Of a stretch of 64,000 bases of DNA, positions 17,495 to 26,765 are shown one piece after another. This DNA comes from Mycobacterium interjectum (GTDB lineage: Bacteria > Actinomycetota > Actinomycetes > Mycobacteriales > Mycobacteriaceae): the NCBI GenBank assembly GCA_002102225.1, contig LQPB01000007.1, forward strand, positions 1-64,000, in the 5' to 3' direction. A program made the translations under genes and the position numbers. The stretch's first letter is position 1, and every line of letters begins with the position of its first letter. The notes beneath the pieces are model-generated. The model searched no databases. It worked only from the letters and a program-made list of their open reading frames with translations, and was not told the DNA's origin.

Positions 17495-19216
17495 ATGGGA
17501 TTTCTCAAACCCGAGCTGCCGCAGCTTGACATGGAGGAATGGAACAAGGGCACCCGCAGCGAGAAGATCCGTCCGATGGCCCGGCACTGGGCCGAGGTGG
17601 GCTTCGGCACGCCGGTCGCGCTGCACCTGTTCTACGTCCTCAAGATCCTGCTCTACATCCTGGGCGGGTGGCTGTTCGCCTCGGCCACCAAGGGACTCGG
17701 CGGGTTCACCAACGTCGCGCACTGGTGGTCCGAGCCGATCGTCTTCGAGAAGGTCGTGCTCTACACGATGCTGTTCGAGGTGGTCGGCCTCGGTTGCGGC
17801 TTCGGGCCGTTGAACAACCGGTTCTTCCCGCCGCTGGGCTCGATCCTGTACTGGATGCGGTTCGGCACCATCCGGCTGCCACCGTGGCCGGATCGCGTTC
17901 CCCTCACCAAGGGCAGCGCCCGCCGGCCGGTGGACGTCTTCCTGTACGCGGCGCTGCTGGTGATGACGTTGTGGGCGTTGTTCTCCGACGGCACCGGCCC
18001 GGTGCCGGAGCTGGGCACCACGGTGGGGCTGCTGCCGACGTGGCAGATCGTGTGGATTCTGCTGTTCCTCGGCCTGGCGGGGCTGCGCGACAAGGTGATC
18101 TTCCTGGCCGCGCGCGGCGAGGTGTACGCGACGATGGCGGTGACCTTCCTGCTCGGCGGCCCCGACATGATCGTCGGGTCCAAGGTGGTGTTCCTGGTCA
18201 TCTGGATGGGGGCTGCGACCTCGAAGCTCAACAAGCACTTCCCGTTCGTGATCTCCACGATGATGTCCAACAACCCGTTGGTGCGGCCCCGCTGGCTGAA
18301 ACGGCGGTTCTTCGAGCACTTCCCCGACGACCTGCGCCCCGGCCGGCTGTCGCGGTTCGTGGCCCACGTGAGCACCGCCATCGAGATGCTGGTGCCGCTG
18401 CCGCTGTTCTTCTGCCACGGCGGCTGGCCGACGACGGTGGCCGCCGTCGTGATGGTGTGCTTTCACCTCGGCATCCTCGTATCGATCCCGATGGGCGTGC
18501 CGCTGGAGTGGAACGTTTTCATGATCTTCGGGGTGCTGTCGCTGTTCGTCGCGCACGCCCGCCTGGGGCTGACCGACCTGAAACATCCGGTGCTGGTCGC
18601 GATCCTGTTCGTCGTGATCGCGGGAATCGTGGTGCTGGGCAACATGTTTCCGCGCAAAATCTCCTTCCTGCCGGGGATGCGCTACTACGCCGGTAACTGG
18701 GACACCACGCTGTGGTGCATCAAGGGATCGGCCAACGAGAAGATCGGACGGGGCATCATCGCGATCGCGAGCATGCCGCAGGCCCAGCTGGAGCGGTTCT
18801 ACGGCAGCCCGGAGGCCGCCCAGATACCGATCTTCATGGGGTACGCGTTCCGCGGGTTCAACACCCACGGCCGGGCGCTGTTCACGCTGGCCCACCGCGC
18901 CATGGCGGGGCAGAACGAGGACGACTACGTCATCACCGACGGCGAACGGATCTGCAGCACCGCGATCGGCTGGAACTTCGGCGACGGCCACATGCACAAC
19001 GAGCAGCTCATCACCGCCATGCAGCAGCGTTGCCACTTCGAGCCCGGTGAGGTGCGCGTGGTGCTGCTCGACGCGCAGCCCATCCACAAACAGACCCAGG
19101 CCTATCGGCTGGTGGACGCCGCGACCGGCGAGTTCGAGCGCGGCATCGTGCGGGTCGCCGACATGGTGACACGGCAGCCCTGGGCCGACGACGTGCCGGT
19201 CCAGGTCCTCGATTAA
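17495..19216 (+). CDS. DUF3556 multi-pass membrane protein
   Basis: A 573-residue protein typical of the mycobacterial DUF3556 family. Residues 45-390 hold about nine hydrophobic helices (for example FYVLKILLYILGGWLF and VLVAILFVVIAGIVVLG). The C-terminal 170 residues are soluble and rich in conserved-looking polar motifs (AFRGFNTHGRALF, GDGHMHNEQL). The molecular function is unknown. The KstR-like palindrome just upstream points to a role in sterol uptake or metabolism, which is an inference. The start ATG has no strong ribosome site (AATCTGTCAAACC), so a short leader or leaderless transcript is possible. It converges on metE. Confidence 0.8.
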   Translation: MGFLKPELPQLDMEEWNKGTRSEKIRPMARHWAEVGFGTPVALHLFYVLKILLYILGGWLFASATKGLGGFTNVAHWWSEPIVFEKVVLYTMLFEVVGLGCGFGPLNNRFFPPLGSILYWMRFGTIRLPPWPDRVPLTKGSARRPVDVFLYAALLVMTLWALFSDGTGPVPELGTTVGLLPTWQIVWILLFLGLAGLRDKVIFLAARGEVYATMAVTFLLGGPDMIVGSKVVFLVIWMGAATSKLNKHFPFVISTMMSNNPLVRPRWLKRRFFEHFPDDLRPGRLSRFVAHVSTAIEMLVPLPLFFCHGGWPTTVAAVVMVCFHLGILVSIPMGVPLEWNVFMIFGVLSLFVAHARLGLTDLKHPVLVAILFVVIAGIVVLGNMFPRKISFLPGMRYYAGNWDTTLWCIKGSANEKIGRGIIAIASMPQAQLERFYGSPEAAQIPIFMGYAFRGFNTHGRALFTLAHRAMAGQNEDDYVITDGERICSTAIGWNFGDGHMHNEQLITAMQQRCHFEPGEVRVVLLDAQPIHKQTQAYRLVDAATGEFERGIVRVADMVTRQPWADDVPVQVLD

Positions 19217-19231
19217 CTGCCGCTCGCAGGG

Positions 19232-21505
19232 CTAGGCCCCCGCCCGCACCTCCTGCGCCGCGGCGACCATGTTGCGCAGCGACGCGGTCACCTCGTCGGC
19301 GTTGCGCGTCTTCAGGCCGCAGTCGGGGTTGACCCAAAGTCGTTGCGGCGGGACGGCTCTCAGCGCCGCGCGCAGCGACTCGGCCATCTCCGCGGCGCTC
19401 GGCACCCGCGGTGAGTGGATGTCGTAGACGCCCGGTCCCACGCTGTTGGCGAAGCCGACGGAGTTCAGGTCGTCGAGCACCTCCATGTGCGAACGCGCCG
19501 CCTCGATGGACGTGACGTCGGCGTCCAGGTCGGCGATGGCCCCGATCACCTCGCCGAACTCCGAGTAGCACAGGTGGGTGTGGATCTGCGTCGCGTCGGC
19601 GACGCCGGAGGTGGCCAGGCGGAAAGCCCCTACGGCCCAACGCAAATAGTCCTCCTGCTGGGCGCGGCGCAGCGGCAGCAGCTCGCGCAACGCGGGCTCG
19701 TCGACCTGGATGACGGCGATCCCGGCGGCCTGCAGGTCCACGGTCTCGTCGCGAATGGCCAGCGCCACCTGGTTGGCGGTGTCGGCCAGCGGCTGGTCGT
19801 CGCGGACGAACGACCAGGCCAGGATCGTGACGGGCCCGGTCAACATGCCCTTCACCGGCTTGTCGGTCAGGGACTGGGCGTAGGTGATCCACTCGACGGT
19901 CATCGGGTGCGGTCGCGACACGTCGCCGTAGAGGATCGGCGGGCGCACGCAGCGGCTGCCGTAGCTCTGTACCCAGCCGTTCTGCGTGGCGAAGAACCCC
20001 TGTAGCTGCTCGGCGAAGTACTGCACCATGTCGTTGCGCTCGGGCTCGCCGTGCACCAGCACGTCGAGGCCGAGCTCCTCCTGCAACTTGATGACGTCCG
20101 CGATCTCCTGGCGCATCTTGGCGACGTACCCGGCCTCATCGATCTCGCCGGCCCGAAACGCCGCGCGCGCCTTGCGGATCGCGGAGGTCTGTGGGTAGGA
20201 GCCGATGGTCGTGGTGGGCAGCGGCGGCAGGTGCAGCCGCGCCTCCTGGCTGGCCCGGCGCTGCTCTGCGTCGCCGCGGTGCGCACCCGACGCGACGATC
20301 GAGTCGATGCGCGCCCGAATCTGACCGTTGTGCAGCCGCGGATCGCCCTTGCGGGAGGCCACCGCCGCGTTGGACGCCGCGATGTCGTCGGCGACGGCGT
20401 CGCGTCCGTCGCGCAGCGCCCGCGCGAGGGTGACGACCTCACCCACCTTTTCGGCCCCGAACGCCAGCCAGCTGCGCAGGTTGTCATCGAGATCGGTTTC
20501 GGGCTCCAGCGAATACGGCACGTGCATCGTGGAGCACGAGGTCGAAACCGCGATGTCCGCCGCCGAACCCCGTAGGGTGGCCAGCTTGCCCAGCGCCGCC
20601 TCCAGATCGGTGCGCCACACGTTGCGCCCGTCGACGACGCCGGCCACGAGCAGCTTGGTGGACAGTTCCGGGATGCCCGCGACCGCGGTGTCCGCGCCGG
20701 CGACCAGGTCGACGCCGATCGCCTCGACGGGCGTGCGGGCCAGCCCCGCCAGCGAGGCGCCGGGGTCGCCGAAATAGGTGGCGACGTAGCTGGCGGGCCG
20801 GTTGCTCACCGCACCCAGCGCGTTGTACGCCGCCTCGGCCAGCGCGGGCGCGTCGGGGGAGATGTCGGTGACCAGCGCGGGCTCGTCGAACTGCACCCAC
20901 CGCGCTCCACTGTCGGCGAGCAAACCGAGCAGCTCCGAGTAGATCGGCACCAGCTCTTCAAGCCGCTCGATCGGTGCGCCGCCGCCGTTGACGGCCTTGC
21001 TCAGCAGCAGGAAGGTGATGGGCCCGATGACGACCGGGCGCGCGGGAATCCCTTGCTGCAGCGCCTCCTTCAGTTCGGAGAGCACCTTGTCGGGGTTCAG
21101 CGAAAACTTGGTGGCGGGTTCGATCTCGGGAACCAGGTAGTGGTAGTTGGTGTCGAACCACTTCGTCATCTCCAGCGGCGCGACATCGGGGTTGCCACGG
21201 GCCACGGCGAAGTAGCGGTCCAGATCGTCGGAAACCCGCGTGGCCCTGGCCGGCAGCGCGCCGAGCATCACCGCCGTGTCGAGCATCTGGTCGTAATACG
21301 AGAAGGTGTTCACCGGGACCGAGTCCAGGCCGGCGGCGGCCAGCGCGGACCACGTGTCGCGGCGCAGACCGGCGGCGACGGATTCCAGCTCGGCCCGACT
21401 GGTCCGGCCGGCCCAGTAACCCTCGGTGGCGCGCTTGAGTTCGCGCTTCGGGCCGATGCGCGCGGAGCCGGTAACCGTGGCGGTGAATGGTTGAGAGGTG
21501 ATCAC
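19232..21505 (-). CDS. metE: Cobalamin-independent methionine synthase MetE
   Basis: A 757-residue enzyme (usual length about 755-760) that transfers a methyl group from 5-methyltetrahydropteroyl-triglutamate to homocysteine. The N-terminal barrel begins [17 protein letters not shown]. The C-terminal barrel has the zinc ligands in [10 protein letters not shown] and in NPDCGLKTR. The start is a GTG at 21505 preceded by AGGACG. A cobalamin riboswitch lies upstream, so expression should fall when B12 allows the MetH route, as known in M. tuberculosis. It is in the same place as Rv1133c relative to prpD. It appears intact. Confidence 0.97.
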   Translation of the reverse strand: MITSQPFTATVTGSARIGPKRELKRATEGYWAGRTSRAELESVAAGLRRDTWSALAAAGLDSVPVNTFSYYDQMLDTAVMLGALPARATRVSDDLDRYFAVARGNPDVAPLEMTKWFDTNYHYLVPEIEPATKFSLNPDKVLSELKEALQQGIPARPVVIGPITFLLLSKAVNGGGAPIERLEELVPIYSELLGLLADSGARWVQFDEPALVTDISPDAPALAEAAYNALGAVSNRPASYVATYFGDPGASLAGLARTPVEAIGVDLVAGADTAVAGIPELSTKLLVAGVVDGRNVWRTDLEAALGKLATLRGSAADIAVSTSCSTMHVPYSLEPETDLDDNLRSWLAFGAEKVGEVVTLARALRDGRDAVADDIAASNAAVASRKGDPRLHNGQIRARIDSIVASGAHRGDAEQRRASQEARLHLPPLPTTTIGSYPQTSAIRKARAAFRAGEIDEAGYVAKMRQEIADVIKLQEELGLDVLVHGEPERNDMVQYFAEQLQGFFATQNGWVQSYGSRCVRPPILYGDVSRPHPMTVEWITYAQSLTDKPVKGMLTGPVTILAWSFVRDDQPLADTANQVALAIRDETVDLQAAGIAVIQVDEPALRELLPLRRAQQEDYLRWAVGAFRLATSGVADATQIHTHLCYSEFGEVIGAIADLDADVTSIEAARSHMEVLDDLNSVGFANSVGPGVYDIHSPRVPSAAEMAESLRAALRAVPPQRLWVNPDCGLKTRNADEVTASLRNMVAAAQEVRAGA

Positions 21506-21611
21506 TTTGTCGTCCTAACACTCGACGGGTGGTTCACCGCCGCCGGACGCGCAGCCGAAGCAACGACCGAACGCCCATTCCACGAGGCGATGAGCCGCCG
21601 GACGCGGCGCG

Positions 21612-21800
21612 CCCGGCACAGCCGGCAGGTCTTCGGACTCGCAGGCGCGCACCGGGCGGTGCTCCTACTGGCCGTCGCTTCCCAATCTTTCGATCAGTGC
21701 GTGTGACGGCGGTCGTTCCTGCTCACCGCTGCGGGACAGTCCCGGACTTCCACCGGGTTCCCTCTCGCGGGGCATGCGTAACCTGCCCCGCTCGATGCCG
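21612..21800 (-). ncRNA. Cobalamin (B12) riboswitch controlling metE
   Basis: On the minus strand the leader reads GAGGGAACCCGGTG, then GAAGTCCGGGACTGTCCCGC, then AGCGGTGAGCAGG, which is the conserved cobalamin core. The 3' B12 box AGTCCGAAGACCTGCC follows at 21624-21639. It ends about 100 bases before the metE start. When adenosylcobalamin binds, such elements shut down metE. The ends are approximate. Confidence 0.93.
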
Positions 21801-21939
21801 GCGCCACGGTTGCGGCGACGGCAGACCAGCTGCGCAGCGGAGTCTACCGCGTCGACCGTCGCGGTGAAGGCCGTCAAGTACTGCGCGGGACCGTCCGCGC
21901 TGATACAAATGCTCTCACCGCTAGAAAAGGAATCCCACC

Positions 21940-22164
21940 ATGAAGACGAGACTGTTGATGGCCACGTTCGGCGCTGCGGCGGCCTTGGCCGCCGGTGCGC
22001 TCGGGGCCGCGCCGTCGGCCTCGGCCGACAGCGACTTTTGCAACTCGCTCCCGCCCAAGGACGCTCGCGATTGCAACTGTGGCTTCAATTTCGCCCCCGG
22101 TAGTCCGGAGTTTCAGCAATGTATGTCGGGGAAGGCGCCTGCGCCGGGTCCCGCGCAACCGTAG
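21940..22164 (+). CDS. Small secreted Cys-containing protein
   Basis: A 74-residue protein with a Sec signal (LLMATFGAAAALAAGALGAA) and likely cleavage near ASA (residues 27-29). The mature 45 residues have four Cys (FCNSL, DCNCGF, QQCMSG), suggesting two disulfides, and a Pro/Ala-rich end. AAAAGGAA lies nine bases before the ATG. Found downstream of the riboswitch on the other strand, it is transcribed away from metE. Small proteins like this are common in mycobacteria, with no known role. Confidence 0.7.
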   Translation: MKTRLLMATFGAAAALAAGALGAAPSASADSDFCNSLPPKDARDCNCGFNFAPGSPEFQQCMSGKAPAPGPAQP

Positions 22165-22174
22165 GCAGCCGGCA

Positions 22175-23107
22175 CTAAGCCCTCGGCGCCAGCGGCAGCT
22201 GCGGCAGCCACAGCGAGCTCTCGGTCCGCGGGAACCCGGCCGTCGGCCGGAAACCGGGAACCAGCCCGATATGCCCGGCCCGGTCGACCCACTCCTCAAC
22301 CAGCACGCGCAACACCTGCCGGACGATGTGACCGCCACGGCACCGCATCGACCCCGCGCCCAGACTCCAATGCCGGTGCGCCCTAACGCCAATCACCAGA
22401 TCATCGGTGGACATGGCGTCGCTGCCGTCCCGCTGCACCGCGGCGATGCACAACATCACCACCATGCCGGCCGGCAGCTCGACGGCACCGACGGTCGTCG
22501 GCTGGGTCGTAAAGCGTTGGCAGCCCTGCACCATCGGCTCCAACCGGAGGACCTCTTCGACGAACCCGCCGATCAGCTCAGGCTGACGTCGAAGCAGGTC
22601 GCTCAATTCGGGCAGGCGTGCCAACTCGAGCAGGTGCGAGCCGGCGTGTTTGAACAGGTTGCGGCAGGCCTCGGCGAAGACGTGGCCGGACTGGCCGGCA
22701 AGGTGCCCGGCGGGCAACAACCTCAGGCGCGCCACGATGTCGAAAAGGGCGGCGGCCATCGGCGCGGTCACATCGGCCACCGCGTCACCCCCACCAGCGG
22801 CGACGAAACGATCGATCAGCGCGGCGGCGATCGGACGCATTGCCGCCGCAATGTCGTGAGCTGATTTCGGCGCGAAGAGCTGCTGGTGGACCTCGAGATC
22901 GCGGTTGGGCACAGCGCGTGCGCGATCCATTCTCGGATCGTCCAGATGCGCCAACACTTCTTCTCGCCCCACGACAAACACCCAGTTGGCCACCGGATCT
23001 CGCAAAACCGGACCGGCCTGTCGCGCCAGGTGCCAACCCAAGCCGCGGTCCGTGCTGAGGGCGGTTCCCGCCTCGGCCGGAAAGACCGGGCAGTCGGCGA
23101 GCTTCAT
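22175..23107 (-). CDS. Short cytochrome P450-like protein lacking the I-helix region
   Basis: A 310-residue protein that matches bacterial P450s at both ends: a K-helix ExxR (VEEVLRLEP) and a Cys-ligand loop (HWSLGAGSMRCRGG) in place of the usual FGxGxHxCxG. The AGxxT oxygen-activation motif of the I-helix is missing; about 80-90 residues appear deleted between VFAEACRNLF and LPELSDLL. A normal P450 has about 400 residues, so it is unlikely to be an ordinary monooxygenase. It may have lost activity or bind haem for another purpose. The start ATG overlaps the stop of the NAD(P)-binding gene by four bases, so they form an operon. Confidence 0.65.
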   Translation of the reverse strand: MKLADCPVFPAEAGTALSTDRGLGWHLARQAGPVLRDPVANWVFVVGREEVLAHLDDPRMDRARAVPNRDLEVHQQLFAPKSAHDIAAAMRPIAAALIDRFVAAGGGDAVADVTAPMAAALFDIVARLRLLPAGHLAGQSGHVFAEACRNLFKHAGSHLLELARLPELSDLLRRQPELIGGFVEEVLRLEPMVQGCQRFTTQPTTVGAVELPAGMVVMLCIAAVQRDGSDAMSTDDLVIGVRAHRHWSLGAGSMRCRGGHIVRQVLRVLVEEWVDRAGHIGLVPGFRPTAGFPRTESSLWLPQLPLAPRA

Positions 23108-23745
23108 GTGCCCAGTGCTTCGGCGATGGGGGTGTCACCGTTGTTGAAGTCGATGGTTCGCCCGACGGTCGAGTCGTCCGCGAGTGCGGCCGCCGCGACG
23201 AGGGCGACGTCGGCGCGCGAGACCTCGCCCTTGCCCTGGCCCAAGGCGATGCGTCCGGTGGCCGGCTCCAGCGTCAGACGGCCCGGTCCCAGCACGGTCC
23301 ACTGCAGGCCGCTGGCCCGCAGGTGCGCATCGGCGGCCGCCTTGGCCTCCGCGTAGGGGAAGAACGAATTGCCCTCGGGCACTCCGTGATCCGGCCCTGC
23401 ACCAAAGTAGGACACCATCACGAACCGCTTGACGCCCGCCCGCGCGGCGGCATCGATCACCCGGATCGCGGCGTCGCGGTCGACGGCGTAGGTGCGCGCG
23501 GGGTTACCGCCGCCAGCTCCCGCGGAGAAGACGACCGCGTCGTGACCGGCCAGCAGGCCGGCCAGCGCGTCGGTGTCGAGCCGCTCGATGTCGGCCACTA
23601 CGGGTGTCGCGCCGGTCGCGGTGACGTCGTCGGCGTGGCCGGGGTTGCGGAACACCGAACTCACCTGGTCGCCGCGGTCGGTCAAGATGCGAGCTAGCTG
23701 CAGTGCCACCTTGCCGTGGCCGCCGATGACGACGATCCGTGCCAT
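23104..23745 (-). CDS. NAD(P)H-binding (NmrA/SDR-a5-like) oxidoreductase
   Basis: A 213-residue atypical SDR. The N-terminus carries the dinucleotide motif VIGGHGKVALQLARIL, and later AGVKRFVMVSYFGAG and FPYAEAKAAAD supply the Ser/Tyr/Lys-type positions. Proteins of this group bind NADPH and act as reductases or regulators. It precedes and overlaps the P450-like gene, suggesting joint expression. No clear ribosome site precedes the ATG. The substrate is unknown. Confidence 0.75.
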   Translation of the reverse strand: MARIVVIGGHGKVALQLARILTDRGDQVSSVFRNPGHADDVTATGATPVVADIERLDTDALAGLLAGHDAVVFSAGAGGGNPARTYAVDRDAAIRVIDAAARAGVKRFVMVSYFGAGPDHGVPEGNSFFPYAEAKAAADAHLRASGLQWTVLGPGRLTLEPATGRIALGQGKGEVSRADVALVAAAALADDSTVGRTIDFNNGDTPIAEALGT

Positions 23746-23775
23746 ACCAACCGAAGGTACCGGCGTGCCTGCTAT

Positions 23776-24618
23776 TTAGAGCTTCACCCGGCCCATGATC
23801 AGGTCGATGATCGGCTTGCCGGGCGGGTACGCGCCGGTCAGCGAGGCCATCGTGTGGCCGTAGTCCACCAGCAGCGTGATCCCGTTGATGCCGAACGCGG
23901 CGGCGCTGTTCAGGAACGCCATCACATCGCCCATTTGCTCCGGGGTGTGCACCTTGGAGCCGGTCTCGTCGCGGTAGTCCTGCGCGAAGGTGAGCCAGAG
24001 GTCGGCATTGGCCTGGGCCAGCGGGGTGTCGGTGGGACCCGGGCAGATCGCGTTGATCCGGATGCCCTTCTTCAGCAGCGGGTAGCCCTGCGTCGCCACG
24101 TAGGCGTTGACGACCTTCTTGGAAAAGCCGTAGTGGATGATGCCTTCCGACTCGTGCGCCTTGACCCACTCTTGCGCCGAAGCGAAGTCCGGCGTGGCGA
24201 GGAACTCGGTCAGCAGCTCCAGGTCGTTCTCCCAGCCCATGCCCGCGACCGAGGAGATGAAGCAGATCGCCGAGCCCGACGGAAGCTGGTTCTTCTCGAG
24301 CAGGCGTCCGATGAGGTGGCGGTGGCCGATGAAGTTGATCGCCATCAGGTCGGTCGTCCCGTCGGCGATGCCGGCGGCCGAGAACAGCGCGTGGATCGGA
24401 CCGTCCAACTGCTCGATCGCGGCGTCGATCGAGGCGGGGTCGCGGAGGTCCACCTGGATGGACTTGGCGACGTCGTAGTTCACCGGCGCGTAGTCCATCA
24501 CGATGACTTCGGCGCCGAGCTCGGCCGCCGACTTGGCCGCCGCCGCGCCCATCCCGGTGGCGCCGCCAACAACGAGAGCCCGTTTGCCGTCGTAGCGCAA
24601 CCGATCGACGATAGTCAT
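23776..24618 (-). CDS. Short-chain dehydrogenase, hydroxysteroid-dehydrogenase-like
   Basis: A 280-residue classical-type SDR. Cofactor motif VVGGATGMGAAAAKSA lies near residue 17, the ISSVAG strand near 120, and the catalytic YGFSKK (Tyr-x-x-x-Lys) near 165. It ends with the PG motif region (ICPGPTDTPLAQ). The general form resembles 3-alpha-hydroxysteroid or coniferyl-alcohol dehydrogenases. ATG 24618 has AAGGGGA upstream; an earlier in-frame start at 24645 is less likely. One copy of the local 15-bp palindrome lies 57 bases upstream, tying it to the catabolic island. Confidence 0.85.
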   Translation of the reverse strand: MTIVDRLRYDGKRALVVGGATGMGAAAAKSAAELGAEVIVMDYAPVNYDVAKSIQVDLRDPASIDAAIEQLDGPIHALFSAAGIADGTTDLMAINFIGHRHLIGRLLEKNQLPSGSAICFISSVAGMGWENDLELLTEFLATPDFASAQEWVKAHESEGIIHYGFSKKVVNAYVATQGYPLLKKGIRINAICPGPTDTPLAQANADLWLTFAQDYRDETGSKVHTPEQMGDVMAFLNSAAAFGINGITLLVDYGHTMASLTGAYPPGKPIIDLIMGRVKL

Positions 24619-24674
24619 GGAAATCCCCTTCTCGTTCACTGCCAATCAGGTTCTAACCGCCCAACTGTATGGGT

Positions 24675-24689
24675 AACAGTTATTAGGTT
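24675..24689. promoter_or_regulatory. Island operator site A
   Basis: AACAGTTATTAGGTT fits the shared form AACnnAnnnTnnGTT except for T at the sixth position. It lies in the 77-bp gap between the double-TetR gene and the SDR downstream of it, where it can control the SDR. Confidence 0.55.
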
Positions 24690-24695
24690 CAATAC

Positions 24696-25976
24696 CTAAC
24701 TGCCCCGAACCGCGGCTCCGCGCAGGACCGTGTCGCGGACATGCACCAGCGCCGCACGTTTCCCGACGGCGCGCAGGATGTTCTCCGGTATCCACTGCAG
24801 GCCGATGACGCAGCGTGCCAGCATCGTGATGGACGGGGCGTCGATGCTGATCTCTCCCGACCGGATACCTTCGGAGAGCAGCGATTTCATCTGCCGAAGC
24901 CGGGTGGCGTAGAGCCAACCGGGGTTGGGTGTGTTCGGCGGGGATTGCCGCATCCAGGCCAGCTGAATCCTGAACTCGTCGGGATACCGGTCCAGCGCGT
25001 TGACGTTGACCCAGCTCAGGGCGTCGAGTTTCTCGACGACCGTGGAGTCCGAGCGCAGCACGCCGACCCACCCGGCCTCGACTTTCCTCCCGAAGGATTC
25101 CATGATCGAGGCGAGGAGTTCGTCCTTGGACCCGATCACCCGATAGACCGTTCCGGTGCCCAGGCCGGCCGCGGCGGCGATGTCCCTGATGGTCGTGACC
25201 TCATACCCTTTGCGGCCGAACTCCGTTCGTGCGACCGCGAGGACGCGGGCCGCCTTGTCGTCGGGGTCCACTTCGCCGTCGTCGGCCCACGTGTCGATGA
25301 CGGCGCGCGCGGCCGCGAAGGCCTTGGACCGATCCAAGGCGGCGTCGGTCGGCGGCTTGGCGGCCAGGCCGTCCAAGATGATTCGGCACAGCAGCCGGGC
25401 CACCTGGTCGGGTGGGGCGGTGTGCCGCATGACGGCGAGCCCGACCTGCAGCATCGTCTGGCAGATCCGGTCGGCCAGCGTGGGCAGGTCGATGTCGGGT
25501 TTGATGTAGCCGCTCCACCTGCCCGCGCGCAGCGTCTGCAGCATCGCCTCCTGCACCGCGTTGGGCGCCTCCCGGGTCAGCTTCATCAGCTCCGGGTCGT
25601 CGTTCGGCCCCTCGTAGAACGACATCTGCAGCGCGGCGCCGTGCCGCGCGGCGCAGTGGGCGATCGCCGACCCCAGCTCGACGATCTTCTCCGAAGCCGG
25701 TCGTGCGTCCGGTTCATCCAGCCGCGCCTGCGCGGTCTGCCCGATCCGGTTCAGATCGTCCTGGTAGCGGCGGATCAGCTCGACGAGGATCGCCTCTTTG
25801 GACTCGAAATGGTGATACAGGCTGCCCGGGAGAATGCCTGCCGCGTCGGCGATCTCCTGCAAAGACGTGCGCAATCCGGACGACGCGATCAACGACGCCG
25901 CGGTCTGCAGGATCTCGGTTCGGCGCGTGCCGGGATCGTCGGCGGCGCCGACGCGCAACGGCTCCGCTTTCGCCAT
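24696..25976 (-). CDS. Double-domain TetR-family regulator
   Basis: A 426-residue protein with two complete TetR modules in tandem. The first HTH is near residues 18-65 (SLQEIADAAGILPGSLYHHF), the second near 241-288 (TIRDIAAAAGLGTGTVYRVI), each followed by a helical ligand domain. Mce3R of M. tuberculosis has the same layout, but the sequences are not obviously orthologous. A copy of the local palindrome (26042-26056) lies 65 bp upstream, suggesting autoregulation. It is the best candidate for the regulator of the six sites in this island. Its ligand is probably an acyl-CoA or sterol intermediate, which is inference. Confidence 0.88.
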   Translation of the reverse strand: MAKAEPLRVGAADDPGTRRTEILQTAASLIASSGLRTSLQEIADAAGILPGSLYHHFESKEAILVELIRRYQDDLNRIGQTAQARLDEPDARPASEKIVELGSAIAHCAARHGAALQMSFYEGPNDDPELMKLTREAPNAVQEAMLQTLRAGRWSGYIKPDIDLPTLADRICQTMLQVGLAVMRHTAPPDQVARLLCRIILDGLAAKPPTDAALDRSKAFAAARAVIDTWADDGEVDPDDKAARVLAVARTEFGRKGYEVTTIRDIAAAAGLGTGTVYRVIGSKDELLASIMESFGRKVEAGWVGVLRSDSTVVEKLDALSWVNVNALDRYPDEFRIQLAWMRQSPPNTPNPGWLYATRLRQMKSLLSEGIRSGEISIDAPSITMLARCVIGLQWIPENILRAVGKRAALVHVRDTVLRGAAVRGS

Positions 25977-26041
25977 GATCAGCGGGGTGCAGATCCGGAC
26001 GATTGCGGCTTCGCGGACATGCGCATTCGTCCTCTCGCGCG

Positions 26042-26056
26042 AACCAAATGTTTGTT
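26042..26056. promoter_or_regulatory. Island operator site B
   Basis: AACCAAATGTTTGTT; on the other strand it reads AACAAACATTTGGTT and fits AACnnAnnnTnnGTT fully. It lies 65 bp upstream of the double-TetR gene and past the nitroreductase gene, consistent with autoregulation. Confidence 0.6.
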
Positions 26057-26114
26057 AGAGGCTATCAGACCCTGGTAAAGCGAATTCGCTGTACAAAGCG
26101 CCGAAACCCCCATT

Positions 26115-26765
26115 CTAGAGCGCGGGTCCCGCCCAGCCGTCGCGCACGACCACCTCGTCGACGGGGCGCCGGGGGGCCGGGGAAAAGGTGCGCCCGGCGC
26201 GAAGGCGCGCCACCGGCAGCAGGCAGCCCTGCGTGTAGCCCTCCGGGATGCCGAGCAGCCGGCGGACCTCGGCCTCGCGGTGCAGGTGCAGCGTCGTGAT
26301 GCAGGTCCCGTATCCGCGGGTGTGCAGGGCGAGCTGAAAGTTCCACACCGCCGGGAAGATCGAGCCGTACAGCGTCGCCTGATGAAAGGACTCGTCGCCG
26401 TCGACGCGGGGCAGGTAGGGCTCGTAGCAAGGGATTACCAGCAGCGGCACGTTCGCCATGTTCTCGACCAACCACTCCGTCGATGACATGATGCGGCTTT
26501 CCGGAGTGCCGGCCGGCAGCAGGTCGGCGAGCAGCTGCCCACCCACCCGCAGCAGGTAAGCCTCGCGGTACAGCTCGGCGATCTGGGCCCGCAACGAGGG
26601 ATCGGCGATCACCAGCCACCGCCAGGACTGTTGGTTGGAGCCGTTGGCCGCCTGCAATCCGATGCGCAGGCAATCCTTGATGTCCCCGAGGTCGACGGGG
26701 GCCTGCACGTCGAGCGACTTGCGCGCCGACGGTGTCGCGGTGAGTAGGTACTCGATGTCCATCAT
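26115..26765 (-). CDS. Nitroreductase family protein
   Basis: A 216-residue FMN-type protein. The segment GLQAANGSNQQSWRWLVI near residue 35 is the nitroreductase flavin-binding pattern (usually PSxxNxQPW). A later RGYGTCITTLHLHR and LLGIPEGY complete the fold. The start is ATG 26765 with GGGAGG upstream; it overlaps the preceding acyl-CoA dehydrogenase stop, so it belongs to that operon. Such enzymes reduce quinones, nitro groups or enones with NAD(P)H. In this setting it could reduce a conjugated acyl or quinone intermediate. Confidence 0.82.
   Translation of the reverse strand: MMDIEYLLTATPSARKSLDVQAPVDLGDIKDCLRIGLQAANGSNQQSWRWLVIADPSLRAQIAELYREAYLLRVGGQLLADLLPAGTPESRIMSSTEWLVENMANVPLLVIPCYEPYLPRVDGDESFHQATLYGSIFPAVWNFQLALHTRGYGTCITTLHLHREAEVRRLLGIPEGYTQGCLLPVARLRAGRTFSPAPRRPVDEVVVRDGWAGPAL

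Noticed and set aside
17480..19087. A 535-codon minus-strand frame opposite the DUF3556 gene
   Set aside because: It is low-complexity His/Arg/Glu sequence created by the high-GC codon pattern of the real gene.
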